Origin: UBA9676 sp963741615
Lineage (GTDB): Bacteria > Actinomycetota > Actinomycetes > Streptosporangiales > Streptosporangiaceae
Direction of reading: 5' to 3'
Assembly (NCBI GenBank): GCA_963741615.1
Contig: CAVUIU010000029.1
Location: 372,001-436,000 of the forward strand
Length of the DNA stretch: 64,000 bases
This document shows, one piece after another, positions 48,955-57,921 of this stretch. The notes below the pieces were generated by a model, which was not told the origin of the DNA, did not search any database, and was given only the letters and a program-made list of their open reading frames with translations. Each line of letters starts with the position of its first letter. Position 1 is the first letter of the stretch. A program made the translations under genes and the position numbers.

Positions 48955-51900
48955 GTGGCGGTGACTTCGGCCGGATACCTGCGGTTTCCCCACCTCCACG
49001 GCGATCTGCTGACGTTCGCGGCCGACGATGACGTGTGGCTCGCACCGCTCGCGGGCGGCCGGGCATGGCGGGTGTCCTCGGACCGGGCACCGGTGAGCCA
49101 TCCGCGGCTCTCACGCGATGGCTCGATGCTCGCCTGGACGAGTGCCCGCGACGGCGAGCCCGAGGTTCGCGTCTGCGAACTGGAGGGCGGCCGGACGAGG
49201 CGGCTCACCCACTGGGGTGACAGTGGCACCAGGCTGGCGGGGTGGTCCCCGGACGGGGAGATCATCGCGCTCACCGCCGCCGGGCAGCCGTTCGAGCGCT
49301 TCGCCCACGCCTACACCCTGCGCGCGGACGGCGGGGCACCACGCCGCGAGGCGTTCGGCCCGGTCGCGGACCTCGCCGTCGAGCCGGCCGGGACGGCCCT
49401 GCTCACCGGGACGTGGGGGCGCGACCCCGCGTACTGGAAGCGCTACCGGGGAGGGACGGCGGGGCGGCTGTGGGTCCGGTCAGCCGGGGCCACGGAATTC
49501 AGCCGGGTCCTGGCCGGCCTGGGAGGCCAGTTCGCCAGCCCCATGCTGGCCGGGGGCAGGCTGGTGTTCCTGTCCGACCACGAGGGCACCGGCAATCTGT
49601 ACTCGTGCCGGCTGGACGGCACCGGACTGCGGCGCCACACCGACCACGACGGCTTCTATGCCCGGAACGCGGGCACCGACGGCCACCGCGTGGTCTACCA
49701 GTGCGCGGGCGAGATCTGGCTGCTCGACGGCCTTGACAGCGAATCCCGGCAGGTGGAGGTCTCACTCGGCGCCGCCGCCCCCGTTCCGGCGCCGAGGCTC
49801 GTGTCGGCCGCGGATCAACTGGACGCGCTGTCCTGCGACGAATCGGGCCGTGCCAGCGCGGTTGAGGTCGCCGGGACCGTGCACTGGCTGACCCATCAGG
49901 ACGGGCCCGCCCGGGCGCTGAGGGTGGAGCCCGGTGTCATGGCCCGGCTGCCCCGGGTACTCGGGACGACGGGGCAGGTGGCCTGGGTGAGTGACGCGGG
50001 GGGCGAGGACGCGCTCGAAGTGGCGCCCGCGGCCGGGCCTGACGGCAGCCCGCCGGCGTCGCGGCGGCTCGCCGCTGGCCAGCTGGGCATCGTGGAGGGC
50101 CTGGCCGCCGCCCCGGACGGGGCCAGCGTCGCGGTGGCGTCCAGGGACGGGCGGCTGTCCGTGGTGGACGTGGCCACCGGCGGCGTGACCGCGCTGGCGG
50201 CATCGCAGGACGGCCCGGTGACCGGGCTCGCCTTTTCCCCCGACTCGGCCTGGCTTGCCTGGTCACACCCCGGGTCGCCGCCACTGAGCCAGATCCGGCT
50301 CGCCCGGCTGTCAGATGCCGCGCTCGTGGACGTGACCGACGGGCGGTTCAGCGACACCGAGCCGGTCTTCAGCAAGGACGGCCGGTATCTGGCGTTCCTG
50401 TCGCGGCGCAGTTTCGACCCGGTCTACGACGCCCATTTCTTCGACCTGTCCTTCCCCTACGGGTGCCGGCCGTATCTGGTGACCCTCGCCGCGCCGACCC
50501 CCTCGCCCTTCGCCCCGCAGCCGGGGGGGCGGCCGGTGGACGAGAGCACGGCGAAGCAGGCGGCGGACGGCGGGAAGGCAGATGCCGGGCAGGCCCCAGT
50601 GCAGGAACGGGCGCTCGCCGGCGGGGCGGGCCGACCCCAGCCGGTGGTCACGGTGGACATCGAGGGCCTGCCCGGCAGGGTGGTCGGCGTGCCGGTGGAG
50701 GAGTCGCTCTACTCCTGCATGGATGCGGTCACCGGGGGACTGGTGTGGCTGAAGAGCAAGGTAACCGGGGTCCTCGGGGAGGGCGCCGTGGACCCGGACG
50801 ACGACCCGCCCCGGCCGGCCCTGGAGCGGTTCGATCTCGGCCACCGCACCTGTTCCGAGCTCGTGGCGGCCCTCGACTGGTTCGCGGTGAGCGGGGACGG
50901 GAACCGGCTGGTGGTGCGCGACGGCGGTGAGCTGCGGGTGATCTCCGCCGAGCGCAAGGAAGTCGGCGACGGGACGGACCCCGTGCAGGTGGACCTGTCC
51001 CGGGCCCGTTTCCTCGCCGACCCGCAGGCCCAGCGTGCGCACGCCTTCGACCAGGCGGGCCGCGTGATGCGGCACGACTTCTGGGTGCCCGACATGGCCG
51101 AGGTGGACTGGGACGGGGTGCTCGGCACCTACCGGCCCCTGCTGCAGCGGATCCGTACCGCCGACGACTTCGCCGACCTGGTCGGGGAGGTGTTCGGGGA
51201 GCTCGGCGCTTCGCACGCCTACGTGCGTCCCGCCCCCAGGCCCGGCGAGGCCGCCACGCCGCCGGTCGGCTATCTCGGTGCCGACCTGGCGCAGGCGGCG
51301 GACGGCAGCTGGCAGGTGGAGCGGGTGCTGCCCGGTGAGTCCTCCGATCCGCGGGCCCGTTCCCCCCTGTCCGGGCCGGGCGCGGCCGTCCCGGCCGGGG
51401 CGACGCTGCTTGAGGTGGACGGGCAGCCCGTGAGCCCGGCAGCCGGGCCGGGCCCGCTGCTGGTGGGCGCGGCGCGCAAGCCGGTGGAGCTCACGGTGTC
51501 CGACGGCGGCGGTCGGCGGCGGGTGGCGGTGGTCGCGCTCGCCAGCGAGCGGCGCCTGCGCTACCAGGACTGGGTGGCCGCCAACCGGCGGCGGGTGCGC
51601 GAACTGAGCGACGGGCAGGCCGGGTACCTCCATGTCCCGGACATGATGGGCGAGGGCTGGGCCCACTTCCACCGCGACCTGCGGGCCGAGATGGCCAGGG
51701 ACACGCTCATCCTCGACGTGCGCCAGAACCGCGGCGGCCACGTGTCCGAGCTGGTGGTGGAGAAACTCGCCCGCCGGATCATGGGCTGGGACCTGGGACG
51801 CGGCAGGCGGCCGGTGACCTACCCGAGCGACGTCCCCCGCGGCCCGGTCGTCGCGCTCGCGGACGAGTTCGCGGGCTCGGACGGGGACATGATCACCGCC

Positions 51901-52251
51901 GCGCTGCGCATCCTGCAGCTCGGCCCGGTGGTCGGCACCCGCACCTGGGGCGGGGTGATCGGCATCGAGGATCCGTACCGGCTGGTCAACGGGACCTCGA
52001 TGACCGTCCCGAAGTACGCGATCTGGCTCAGCACGTTCGGCTGGGGGGTCGAGAACTACGGCGTCGACCCCGATATCGAGGTCGTCATCTCACCCGGCGA
52101 CTGGGCAGCGGGGCGCGATCCCCAGCTGGAGACGGCGGTGCGGACGGCGGTGGAGGCACTGCGGACCCGGCCAGCGGCCCGCCCACCGGACACCTCGGCA
52201 CGGCCCTCCCGGCGTCCGCCGCCACTGCCGCCGCGCGGAACCCAGCGGTAG
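48955..52251 (+). CDS. Tricorn-type protease
   Basis: A 1098-residue protein matching tricorn protease over its full length. Residues about 1-330 and 350-650 are beta-propeller repeats (GYLRFPHLHGDLLTFAADDDVWLAP and VFSKDGRYLAFLSRRSFDPVYD), about 770-870 a PDZ domain (ADGSWQVERVLPGESSDP) and 880-1080 an S41 catalytic region: DVRQNRGGHVSELVVEKLARRIMGW and EFAGSDGDM with the nucleophile Ser, and SH in GELGASHAYV. Tricorn digests peptides from the proteasome, which fits the actinobacterial proteasome. GTG 48955 is the listed start; GTG 48961 is equally possible. It is divergent from the flavohemoprotein. Confidence 0.93.
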   Translation: MAVTSAGYLRFPHLHGDLLTFAADDDVWLAPLAGGRAWRVSSDRAPVSHPRLSRDGSMLAWTSARDGEPEVRVCELEGGRTRRLTHWGDSGTRLAGWSPDGEIIALTAAGQPFERFAHAYTLRADGGAPRREAFGPVADLAVEPAGTALLTGTWGRDPAYWKRYRGGTAGRLWVRSAGATEFSRVLAGLGGQFASPMLAGGRLVFLSDHEGTGNLYSCRLDGTGLRRHTDHDGFYARNAGTDGHRVVYQCAGEIWLLDGLDSESRQVEVSLGAAAPVPAPRLVSAADQLDALSCDESGRASAVEVAGTVHWLTHQDGPARALRVEPGVMARLPRVLGTTGQVAWVSDAGGEDALEVAPAAGPDGSPPASRRLAAGQLGIVEGLAAAPDGASVAVASRDGRLSVVDVATGGVTALAASQDGPVTGLAFSPDSAWLAWSHPGSPPLSQIRLARLSDAALVDVTDGRFSDTEPVFSKDGRYLAFLSRRSFDPVYDAHFFDLSFPYGCRPYLVTLAAPTPSPFAPQPGGRPVDESTAKQAADGGKADAGQAPVQERALAGGAGRPQPVVTVDIEGLPGRVVGVPVEESLYSCMDAVTGGLVWLKSKVTGVLGEGAVDPDDDPPRPALERFDLGHRTCSELVAALDWFAVSGDGNRLVVRDGGELRVISAERKEVGDGTDPVQVDLSRARFLADPQAQRAHAFDQAGRVMRHDFWVPDMAEVDWDGVLGTYRPLLQRIRTADDFADLVGEVFGELGASHAYVRPAPRPGEAATPPVGYLGADLAQAADGSWQVERVLPGESSDPRARSPLSGPGAAVPAGATLLEVDGQPVSPAAGPGPLLVGAARKPVELTVSDGGGRRRVAVVALASERRLRYQDWVAANRRRVRELSDGQAGYLHVPDMMGEGWAHFHRDLRAEMARDTLILDVRQNRGGHVSELVVEKLARRIMGWDLGRGRRPVTYPSDVPRGPVVALADEFAGSDGDMITAALRILQLGPVVGTRTWGGVIGIEDPYRLVNGTSMTVPKYAIWLSTFGWGVENYGVDPDIEVVISPGDWAAGRDPQLETAVRTAVEALRTRPAARPPDTSARPSRRPPPLPPRGTQR

Positions 52252-52675
52252 CCCGGGTATCCGCCGCCGACCGGAGCAGACCCCGGGGCACTTCCTCCGG
52301 GGTATGACGGCCACCGGTTTCCGGTTCAACGCGTTCATGGAACGGGACGCCCGCAGCCGGGCACTACACGAAGGCGAGCTTCCCCGTCGGCGGGAAGAAG
52401 CGGATTGGCGGCCTGCGGCTCGTCACCACCGATACCGGCTGGTCCTACGGGGCAGGCCCCGAGGTGTCCGGGCTCGCGCTGTCGCTGCTGCTGGCGATGA
52501 CCGGGCGCGCAGCCGGCCTGGACGAGCTGTCGGGCGACGGCGCGGCGTTGCTCGGCCAGCGCGTGACGGCCCGGGCCGGATAGGTCCCGTCCGCACCGGG
52601 CATCCGGAATCCGCCACGGCCCGGTGAAGACGGCGATGCAGGCCGCTGCCCGGTTCCGGTCCGCGGTCGGCCGGG
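52252..52675. other. 424-bp spacer between tricorn and ccdA containing a gene remnant
   Basis: No complete gene is seen. The plus-strand frame at 52308-52583 is a C-terminal fragment of a mycothiol-dependent-type enzyme. The ATG-led frame at 52304 is in another register and does not match any family. Confidence 0.7.
52308..52583 (+). pseudogene. C-terminal remnant of a MDMPI/mycothiol-dependent isomerase-family protein
   Basis: Read after an in-frame stop (TGA at 52305), 91 codons give HYTKASFPVGGKKRIGGLRLVTTDTGWSYGAGPEVSGLALSLLLAMTGRAAGLDELSGDGAALLGQR followed by TAG. This pattern (GLRLVxTDxxWSxGxGPEV, ALSLLLAMTGRxAxLDELSGDG) is the conserved C-terminus of the DinB-like maleylpyruvate isomerase family. 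No start codon, no N-terminal DinB domain and no ribosome-binding site are present. It therefore looks like the 3' part of a lost gene. Confidence 0.6.
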
Positions 52676-53551
52676 CTAGATCGGCGACTGGTAGTTGGCG
52701 ACCCAGTGGGTCTGGATCCACAGCAGGGCAGCCGTCCAGGTGCCGGTCAGCTCGAGCACACCGACGGCGACCAGCATCGCCCCGCCGATCCGGGTGATGA
52801 GCCGGGCGTGCCGGCGGGCGAAGCCGAAGGCCGTCATGCCGCGCTGGAACAGCAGCGCGACGATCAGGAACGGGATGCCCAGGCCCAGGCCGTACACGAA
52901 CATGAGCAGCGCCCCGCGCACGGCCGTGCCCGAGGTCAGGGCCAGGCCCATGACCACGCTGAGGGTGGGGCCGATGCAGGGCGTCCAGCTCACCCCGAAC
53001 AGCGCCCCCAGCAGCGGCGCCCCGGCGAGCCCGGCCCGCGGGCGCACGGAAGGCCGCATGATCCGCCCGGTGACAGGGAACCGGTCGAACACGCCGGCGA
53101 ACATCAGCCCCAGGATGATCGTGACCACGCCGAGGATCTGGGTCAGCCCGGCGGCATGGGTCCGCAGGACCGAGCCGAGCCCGCCGAAGGCCACGCCCTC
53201 GCTGGCGAACACGACCGAGAAGCCGAGCACGAAAAGTGCGGTGCCCGCTACCATCCGCGGACGGCCGGGGCTGGCGGCCGCGGTGGCCGCCGGCACCTTC
53301 ACCGTGGTCGCGCCGCTGCCCCCGCCGGCCGCCGGGCCACCCCCGGCCGACTGGTGGCCATCATCACCGCGGCCAGTGGCCGCCGGGCCCTGGGCGTCCA
53401 CCCCGGACATGCCGGCGACGTAGGACAGGTAACCGGGGACCAGCGGCAGCACGCACGGGGACAGGAAGGTGACCGCACCAGCGGCGGCCGCCACCGGGAC
53501 AGCCAGGATCAGCGGCCCGGAGAGCACCAGGTGCCCGACCCCGCCGCCCAC
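52676..53551 (-). CDS. ccdA: Cytochrome c biogenesis-type thiol:disulfide transporter CcdA
   Basis: A 291-residue membrane protein with six or more helices. It has the CcdA motif GAVTFLSPCVLPLVPGYLSYVAG (reactive Cys with Pro) near residue 25 and GVSWTPCIGPTLSVVMGLALT (second Cys-Pro) near 185. CcdA passes electrons from cytoplasmic thioredoxin across the membrane to outer thiol-disulfide proteins. The loop between helices 2 and 3 (residues about 50-85) is a Gly/Ala/Ser-rich, poorly conserved insert. No resB, resC or thioredoxin gene lies beside it here, unlike many actinobacterial c-type cytochrome clusters. Confidence 0.92.
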   Translation of the reverse strand: MGGGVGHLVLSGPLILAVPVAAAAGAVTFLSPCVLPLVPGYLSYVAGMSGVDAQGPAATGRGDDGHQSAGGGPAAGGGSGATTVKVPAATAAASPGRPRMVAGTALFVLGFSVVFASEGVAFGGLGSVLRTHAAGLTQILGVVTIILGLMFAGVFDRFPVTGRIMRPSVRPRAGLAGAPLLGALFGVSWTPCIGPTLSVVMGLALTSGTAVRGALLMFVYGLGLGIPFLIVALLFQRGMTAFGFARRHARLITRIGGAMLVAVGVLELTGTWTAALLWIQTHWVANYQSPI

Positions 53552-53703
53552 GGCTCACCTCCCTGGGTGCCTGCCTGCTATGTGGCTCGCACCAACTTAT
53601 CCCTCCCCGGCCTGGCCTGCCCGCACAGGAGTCACCGGGGTGCCTGCCGTCACGGGGGGGATGGGCCGCGGCCGGTTGACCACGGCGTGCGTATGCCGCA
53701 ACG

Positions 53704-54829
53704 ATGTTGCCCATGCGAACGACACCTCCCTTCCGTGCCGACCATGTCGGCAGTTTGCTGCGCCCCGGTGAGCTGCTGGCTGCGCGGGCTGATTTCGCCG
53801 CCGGCCAGATCACCGCGAGCCAGCTGCGCGAGACCGAGGACCGCGCGATCACCGATGTGGTGGCGATGCAGCGCGAGGTGGGCCTGCAGTCGGCGACCGA
53901 TGGTGAGTTCCGCCGGGCGAGCTGGCATATGGACTTCATCTACCAGATCGGCGGGATCAGCAAGGCGCCCGGGAACCTGGCGGTGAAGTTCCACAACCCC
54001 GGCGGTGATATCGAGTGGACCCCGGCGGCGCTGCACGTGGGCAGCAGGCTGCGGATGGACAAAACGATCTTCGGGGAGGATTTCGCCTACCTGCAGTCCC
54101 AGGTGGCGCGCGGGGGTGACGGCGAAGCTGACCATCCCCTCGCCGAACATGGTCCACTACCGGGGCGGCCCGGCCGCGATCGATCCCGCCATCTACCCCG
54201 ACATCGAGCAGTTCTGGGCCGACCTGGCCGCCGCCTACGCGGACGAAGTGCGGCGCCTGGCCGGCCAGGGCTGCACCTACCTGCAATTCGACGACACCAG
54301 CCTGGCCTACCTCAACGACCCCGCCCAGCGCGCCGAGATCGCCGCCCGCGGCGAAGACGCCGACCATCTGCACCTGCGCTACGTCGCCCAGATCAACGCC
54401 GCGCTCGCGAACCGCCCGGCCGGGCTGGCTGTCACCACCCACCTGTGCCGCGGCAACTTCCGCTCCTCCTGGGCCGCCTCCGGCAGCTACGACTTCGTCG
54501 CCGAAGCCCTGTTCAACGACCTGAACGTGGACGGGTTCTTCCTCGAATACGACGACGCACGCTCAGGCGGGTTCGAACCACTGCGGTTCGTCCCCCCCGG
54601 CAAGATGGTCGTCCTGGGCCTGGTGACCACCAAGACCGGCGAGCTCGAAGACCCCGGCGACATCAAGCGCCGCATCGACCAGGCCACCAAGCACATCCCC
54701 CTGGACCAGCTCGCCCTCTCCGGCCAGTGCGGCTTCTCCTCCACCGTCGAAGGCAACGCCCTCACCCGCGACCAGCAACGCGCCAAACTCGAACTCATCG
54801 TTCAAGTGGCCGCCGACGTCTGGGGCTGA
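53704..54829 (+). CDS. MetE-like cobalamin-independent methyltransferase with apparent frameshift near 54115
   Basis: A protein of about 375 residues of the MetE C-terminal-type methyltransferase family. The first frame (FRADHVGSLLRPGELL, DGEFRRASWHMDFI) and the second (TIPSPNMVHYRGGPAAIDP, YLQFDDTSLAYLNDP, THLCRGNFRSSW, LALSGQCGFSS) join if one G is removed from a run of five G at about 54113-54117. The motifs include the zinc-binding His/Cys set THLCRGN and SGQCGF. It has about half the length of MetE and no N-terminal half, so it may serve an alternative methyl donor or acceptor. ATG 53704 or 53713. The indel is probably a sequencing error, since both halves are well preserved. Confidence 0.83.
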
Positions 54830-54867
54830 CAGCACGGGACATGGCCTAGCCCCGGCCTAGCCCCGGC

Positions 54868-56256
54868 CTAGCCCAGGTTGGCGAGGGCGTCCTCGATCGC
54901 ACGGTGGAACGTGGGGTAGGCGTAGATCATCTGGCGCATGCTCTGGACCGGGACCCGCGCGTGGACCGCCAGTGCGAGCACGCTGAGGACCTCGCCGCCG
55001 GTGGGGCCGACCGACGTGGCGCCGGCGAGCGTGCCGGCGGCGGCGTCCTCGATCAGCTTGATGAAGCCGTCGTTGCCCGCCTGGTGAATCCAGCCCCGGG
55101 TGGAATTGGGGATCAACGTCATGCCCACCCGCACGCTCAGCCCCTGTTCCCGCGCCTGCGCTTCGGTCAGCCCGACGGCGCCGACCTCCGGGTCGGTGAA
55201 GGTGACCCGGGGCACGGCGTGGTACTGCGCCGGGAAGCCCGCCTCGCCAAGGATGTCGGCCACCACGATGTGCGCCTGGTACATGGACATGTGCGTGAAC
55301 GCGCCCTTGCCGGTGACGTCTCCGAGCGCCCACACGCCCGGGGCAGCCCGCAGGTGGTCGTCCACCGGGATGGCACGCAGGGTCTCGTCGATGCCGGCGG
55401 CGCCGACGCCGACCGCTGCCAGGTCGGTCCGGCGGCCGGTGGCCACCAGGAGTGCCTCGCCGGTGAGTTCCTCGCCGCCGGCGACGGTGACGGTGAAGCG
55501 GCCCGCGCCGTAGCCGACCCCGGCGGCCTGCCTGCCGGTGCGCACCCCGATGCCCTCCCGGCCGAACACCTCGGCCAGCAGGTCCCCGGCTTCGGGCTCC
55601 TCCAGCGGCAGCAGCCGGTCCGCCCCCTCGACCACGGTGACATGGCTGCCGAACCTGGCGAAGACCTGGCCGAGTTCCGCCCCGACAGCCCCGCCGCCGA
55701 GCACCACCAGTGACCCGGGAACGTGCTCGGCCTCGATGGCCTCCCGGTTGGTCCAGAACGGCGTTCCGGCCAGGCCGGGGATCGGTGGCACGGCCGGTGC
55801 CGTGCCGGTGTTGATCACGATCCCGCGCCGGGCCCGCAGTACCAGCCTGTCGCCATCCGGCCGGGCCGGTGTGACGGTAACCTCGCCGGGCCCGCTGATC
55901 CGTCCGTGACCGCGGACCAGGATCCCGCCCTTGCCAGTGAACCGGTCCGCGGCGGCTTTGTCGTCCCAGCCGTCGGTCGCCTCATCCCGTATCCGGCGGG
56001 CCACCGGCGCCCAGTCGGGATCGACGCGCGCGGTGCCCGCCATGCCGTTGACCCGGTTCCCCTCCATGATCAGGTCAGCGGCGCGGATCATCATCTTGGA
56101 CGGGACGCAGCCCCAGTACGGGCATTCGCCGCCGACCAGTCTGGCTTCCACGCCCGCCACGGCCAGGCCCGCCTGCGCCAGCGTGCCCGCGGCGTATTCC
56201 CCGCCGGGCCCCATGCCGATCACGACCACGTCTACGTCGCGATCACTGTCCGTCAT
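54868..56256 (-). CDS. Pyridine nucleotide-disulfide oxidoreductase (flavoprotein)
   Basis: A 462-residue enzyme of the dihydrolipoamide dehydrogenase/mercuric reductase family. Seen: FAD motif VVVIGMGPGGEYAAGTLAQAG, redox pair GECPYWGCVPSK (CxxxxC), NAD motif LVVLGGGAVGAELGQVFARFG near residue 185, ALGDVTGKGAFTH and the C-terminal YAYPTFHRAIEDAL with the active-site His of the partner subunit. Typical lipoamide, mycothiol-disulfide or mercury reductases share this plan. The ATG at 56256 follows GCCCGGGAGGGGAC; the longer frame is rejected. No mercury genes are nearby; mycothione reductase is possible because mycothiol is expected in this lineage. Confidence 0.9.
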   Translation of the reverse strand: MTDSDRDVDVVVIGMGPGGEYAAGTLAQAGLAVAGVEARLVGGECPYWGCVPSKMMIRAADLIMEGNRVNGMAGTARVDPDWAPVARRIRDEATDGWDDKAAADRFTGKGGILVRGHGRISGPGEVTVTPARPDGDRLVLRARRGIVINTGTAPAVPPIPGLAGTPFWTNREAIEAEHVPGSLVVLGGGAVGAELGQVFARFGSHVTVVEGADRLLPLEEPEAGDLLAEVFGREGIGVRTGRQAAGVGYGAGRFTVTVAGGEELTGEALLVATGRRTDLAAVGVGAAGIDETLRAIPVDDHLRAAPGVWALGDVTGKGAFTHMSMYQAHIVVADILGEAGFPAQYHAVPRVTFTDPEVGAVGLTEAQAREQGLSVRVGMTLIPNSTRGWIHQAGNDGFIKLIEDAAAGTLAGATSVGPTGGEVLSVLALAVHARVPVQSMRQMIYAYPTFHRAIEDALANLG

Positions 56257-56292
56257 GTCCCCTCCCGGGCGCGTCTGGTCCGTGTGCCAGGG

Positions 56293-56298
56293 TATACA
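56293..56298 (+). promoter_or_regulatory. Possible -10 box TATACA of the ergothioneine operon
   Basis: TATACA lies 79 bp before the egtA ATG in the 120-bp space shared with the divergent flavoprotein. An 8-bp inverted repeat GTCCGTGT (56278-56285) / ACACGGAC (56358-56365) brackets the region. No clear -35 box is seen. Confidence 0.3.
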
Positions 56299-56376
56299 GG
56301 GGGGAATGCCAGCGATGGCGAGTCGGTTGGTGCGGACGTGCCCGGCGATCTCTACCGACACGGACGGGGCAGTGTG

Positions 56377-57921
56377 ATGAGGAGTAGCCGCGGGAGTGCG
56401 GCGCACTCAGCCATGGAGCCAGCGGGAGCCGAGCGACCTTCAGCTACGGAGAGTGACGACCCGCTTATGGGCCGGCCCGCCGGGCCGGGAGCACCGGACG
56501 GGCCACCCGCACGGGCCGCCGGGCCGGCCGCTGCCGGAACATGCCAGGACTACGGGGACGACGATGACCCGCTGACCGAGAGCGACGCGGAAGCGCAGGC
56601 GCACGGGATCTGCTTCAAGACGGGGCCACCCGGGCGGATCGGGGTGGAACTGGAGTGGCTGGTCGGCGACGGCCGCGGCCCGGCTTTGCCGGTGGATCAG
56701 CAGCGGGTGGCCAGCGCGGTCGCCCGGCTGGAGCGCCCAGGGGCGCTTCCCGGCGGGGGCCTGCTCACCAGGGAGCCAGGCGGCCAGGTCGAGATCAGTT
56801 CCGCGCCCGGGGCTGATCTGGGCCACTGCATCGCCGTCGTCGGCCTGGATCTGGCCGCTCTCCGGCAAGACATCCAGCAGGCGGGTCTTTGCCTCAGCGG
56901 GCAGGGACTCGACCCGTTCCGCCCGCCGCGGCGCGTGCTCGAACTTCCGCGCTACGCGGCGATGGAGGAATTCTTCGACCGGGCCGGGCCCTGGGGCCGG
57001 CTCATGATGTGCAGTACCGCCTCCGTCCAGGTTTGCGTGGACGCGGGTGATGAGGGGCCCGGCTGGGCCGGCTTCCGCTGGCGATGGCACCTGCTGCACG
57101 CGATCGGCCCGATGCTCGTGGCCGCCTTCGCCAATTCACCGCTGCGCGGCGGCCGCCCGACCGGCTGGAAATCCACCCGCCAGGCCATCTGGGGGCGGCT
57201 CGACCCCACCCGCACCCGCCCGCCTGCCCATGCCGAGCCGTCGCCGGGATGCCGCCCCGGCCGGGCCTGGCCGCCGGACACCGATCCCCGCTCCGCCTGG
57301 GTCGAGTACGCGCTCGCGGCCGAAGTCATGTGCGTGCGGCGGCCCGCCGCGCGGGACTGGTCCGCGCCAGCGGGGCTGACGTTCCGTGACTGGCTGCGGG
57401 GCGCCGGCGAGCGGCGCCCCACCGGCAGTGACCTCAGCTACCACCTGTCCACGCTGTTCCCGCCGGTGCGGCCACGCGGGCACCTCGAATTCCGCGGTAT
57501 CGACGCCCAGCCCGGTGACGGGTGGATCGTGCCCCTGGCCGTGACGGCCTCCCTGCTCGATGACCCGCTGGCGGCCGGGCAGGCGATGGCGGCCGCGGAG
57601 GCGCTGTGGGGAAATCATGCGGCCGGCCGGCATCGCCCGAGCCCCTGGCGGCTGGCGGCCAGGCATGGCCCCGCCCACCCCGCGCTCGCCGCCGCGAGCC
57701 GTGAGTGCTTCGCGGCGGCGCAGGCGGCGCTGGCGCGCGCCGGGGCCCCCGCGCCGGCCAGGCAGGCGGTGACCGCCTTCACCGAACGCTATGTGGACCG
57801 GGGCCGATGTCCCGCTGACGACCTGCTCGATCAGGTACACGCCGGGCGGGGGCACCCCCCGCTTCCCGGCCCAGCCAACACCCTCCCGGAGGACAGGAAT
57901 GGCCAGCACGCCCAGGCATGA
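56377..57921 (+). CDS. egtA: Glutamate-cysteine ligase EgtA
   Basis: A 514-residue protein of the glutamate-cysteine ligase 2 family, from ATG 56377 (ATG 56413 is possible). Seen: RIGVELEWLVGD with metal-binding Glu, GGQVEISSAPGADLGHCI, MMCSTASVQVCVDAGD and the C-terminal LSTLFPPVRPRGHLEFRGIDAQP with substrate Arg. It joins glutamate and cysteine to gamma-glutamylcysteine, the thiol donor for EgtB. It is the first gene of egtABCD and its end overlaps egtB by 23 bp. The N-terminal 70 residues are a low-complexity extension not needed for the fold. Confidence 0.9.
   Translation: MRSSRGSAAHSAMEPAGAERPSATESDDPLMGRPAGPGAPDGPPARAAGPAAAGTCQDYGDDDDPLTESDAEAQAHGICFKTGPPGRIGVELEWLVGDGRGPALPVDQQRVASAVARLERPGALPGGGLLTREPGGQVEISSAPGADLGHCIAVVGLDLAALRQDIQQAGLCLSGQGLDPFRPPRRVLELPRYAAMEEFFDRAGPWGRLMMCSTASVQVCVDAGDEGPGWAGFRWRWHLLHAIGPMLVAAFANSPLRGGRPTGWKSTRQAIWGRLDPTRTRPPAHAEPSPGCRPGRAWPPDTDPRSAWVEYALAAEVMCVRRPAARDWSAPAGLTFRDWLRGAGERRPTGSDLSYHLSTLFPPVRPRGHLEFRGIDAQPGDGWIVPLAVTASLLDDPLAAGQAMAAAEALWGNHAAGRHRPSPWRLAARHGPAHPALAAASRECFAAAQAALARAGAPAPARQAVTAFTERYVDRGRCPADDLLDQVHAGRGHPPLPGPANTLPEDRNGQHAQA

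Noticed and set aside
52304..52627. ATG-led 107-codon frame between tricorn and ccdA
   Set aside because: Its Arg-rich sequence is a shadow; the family match is in the neighbouring frame, which has no start codon and is called a remnant.
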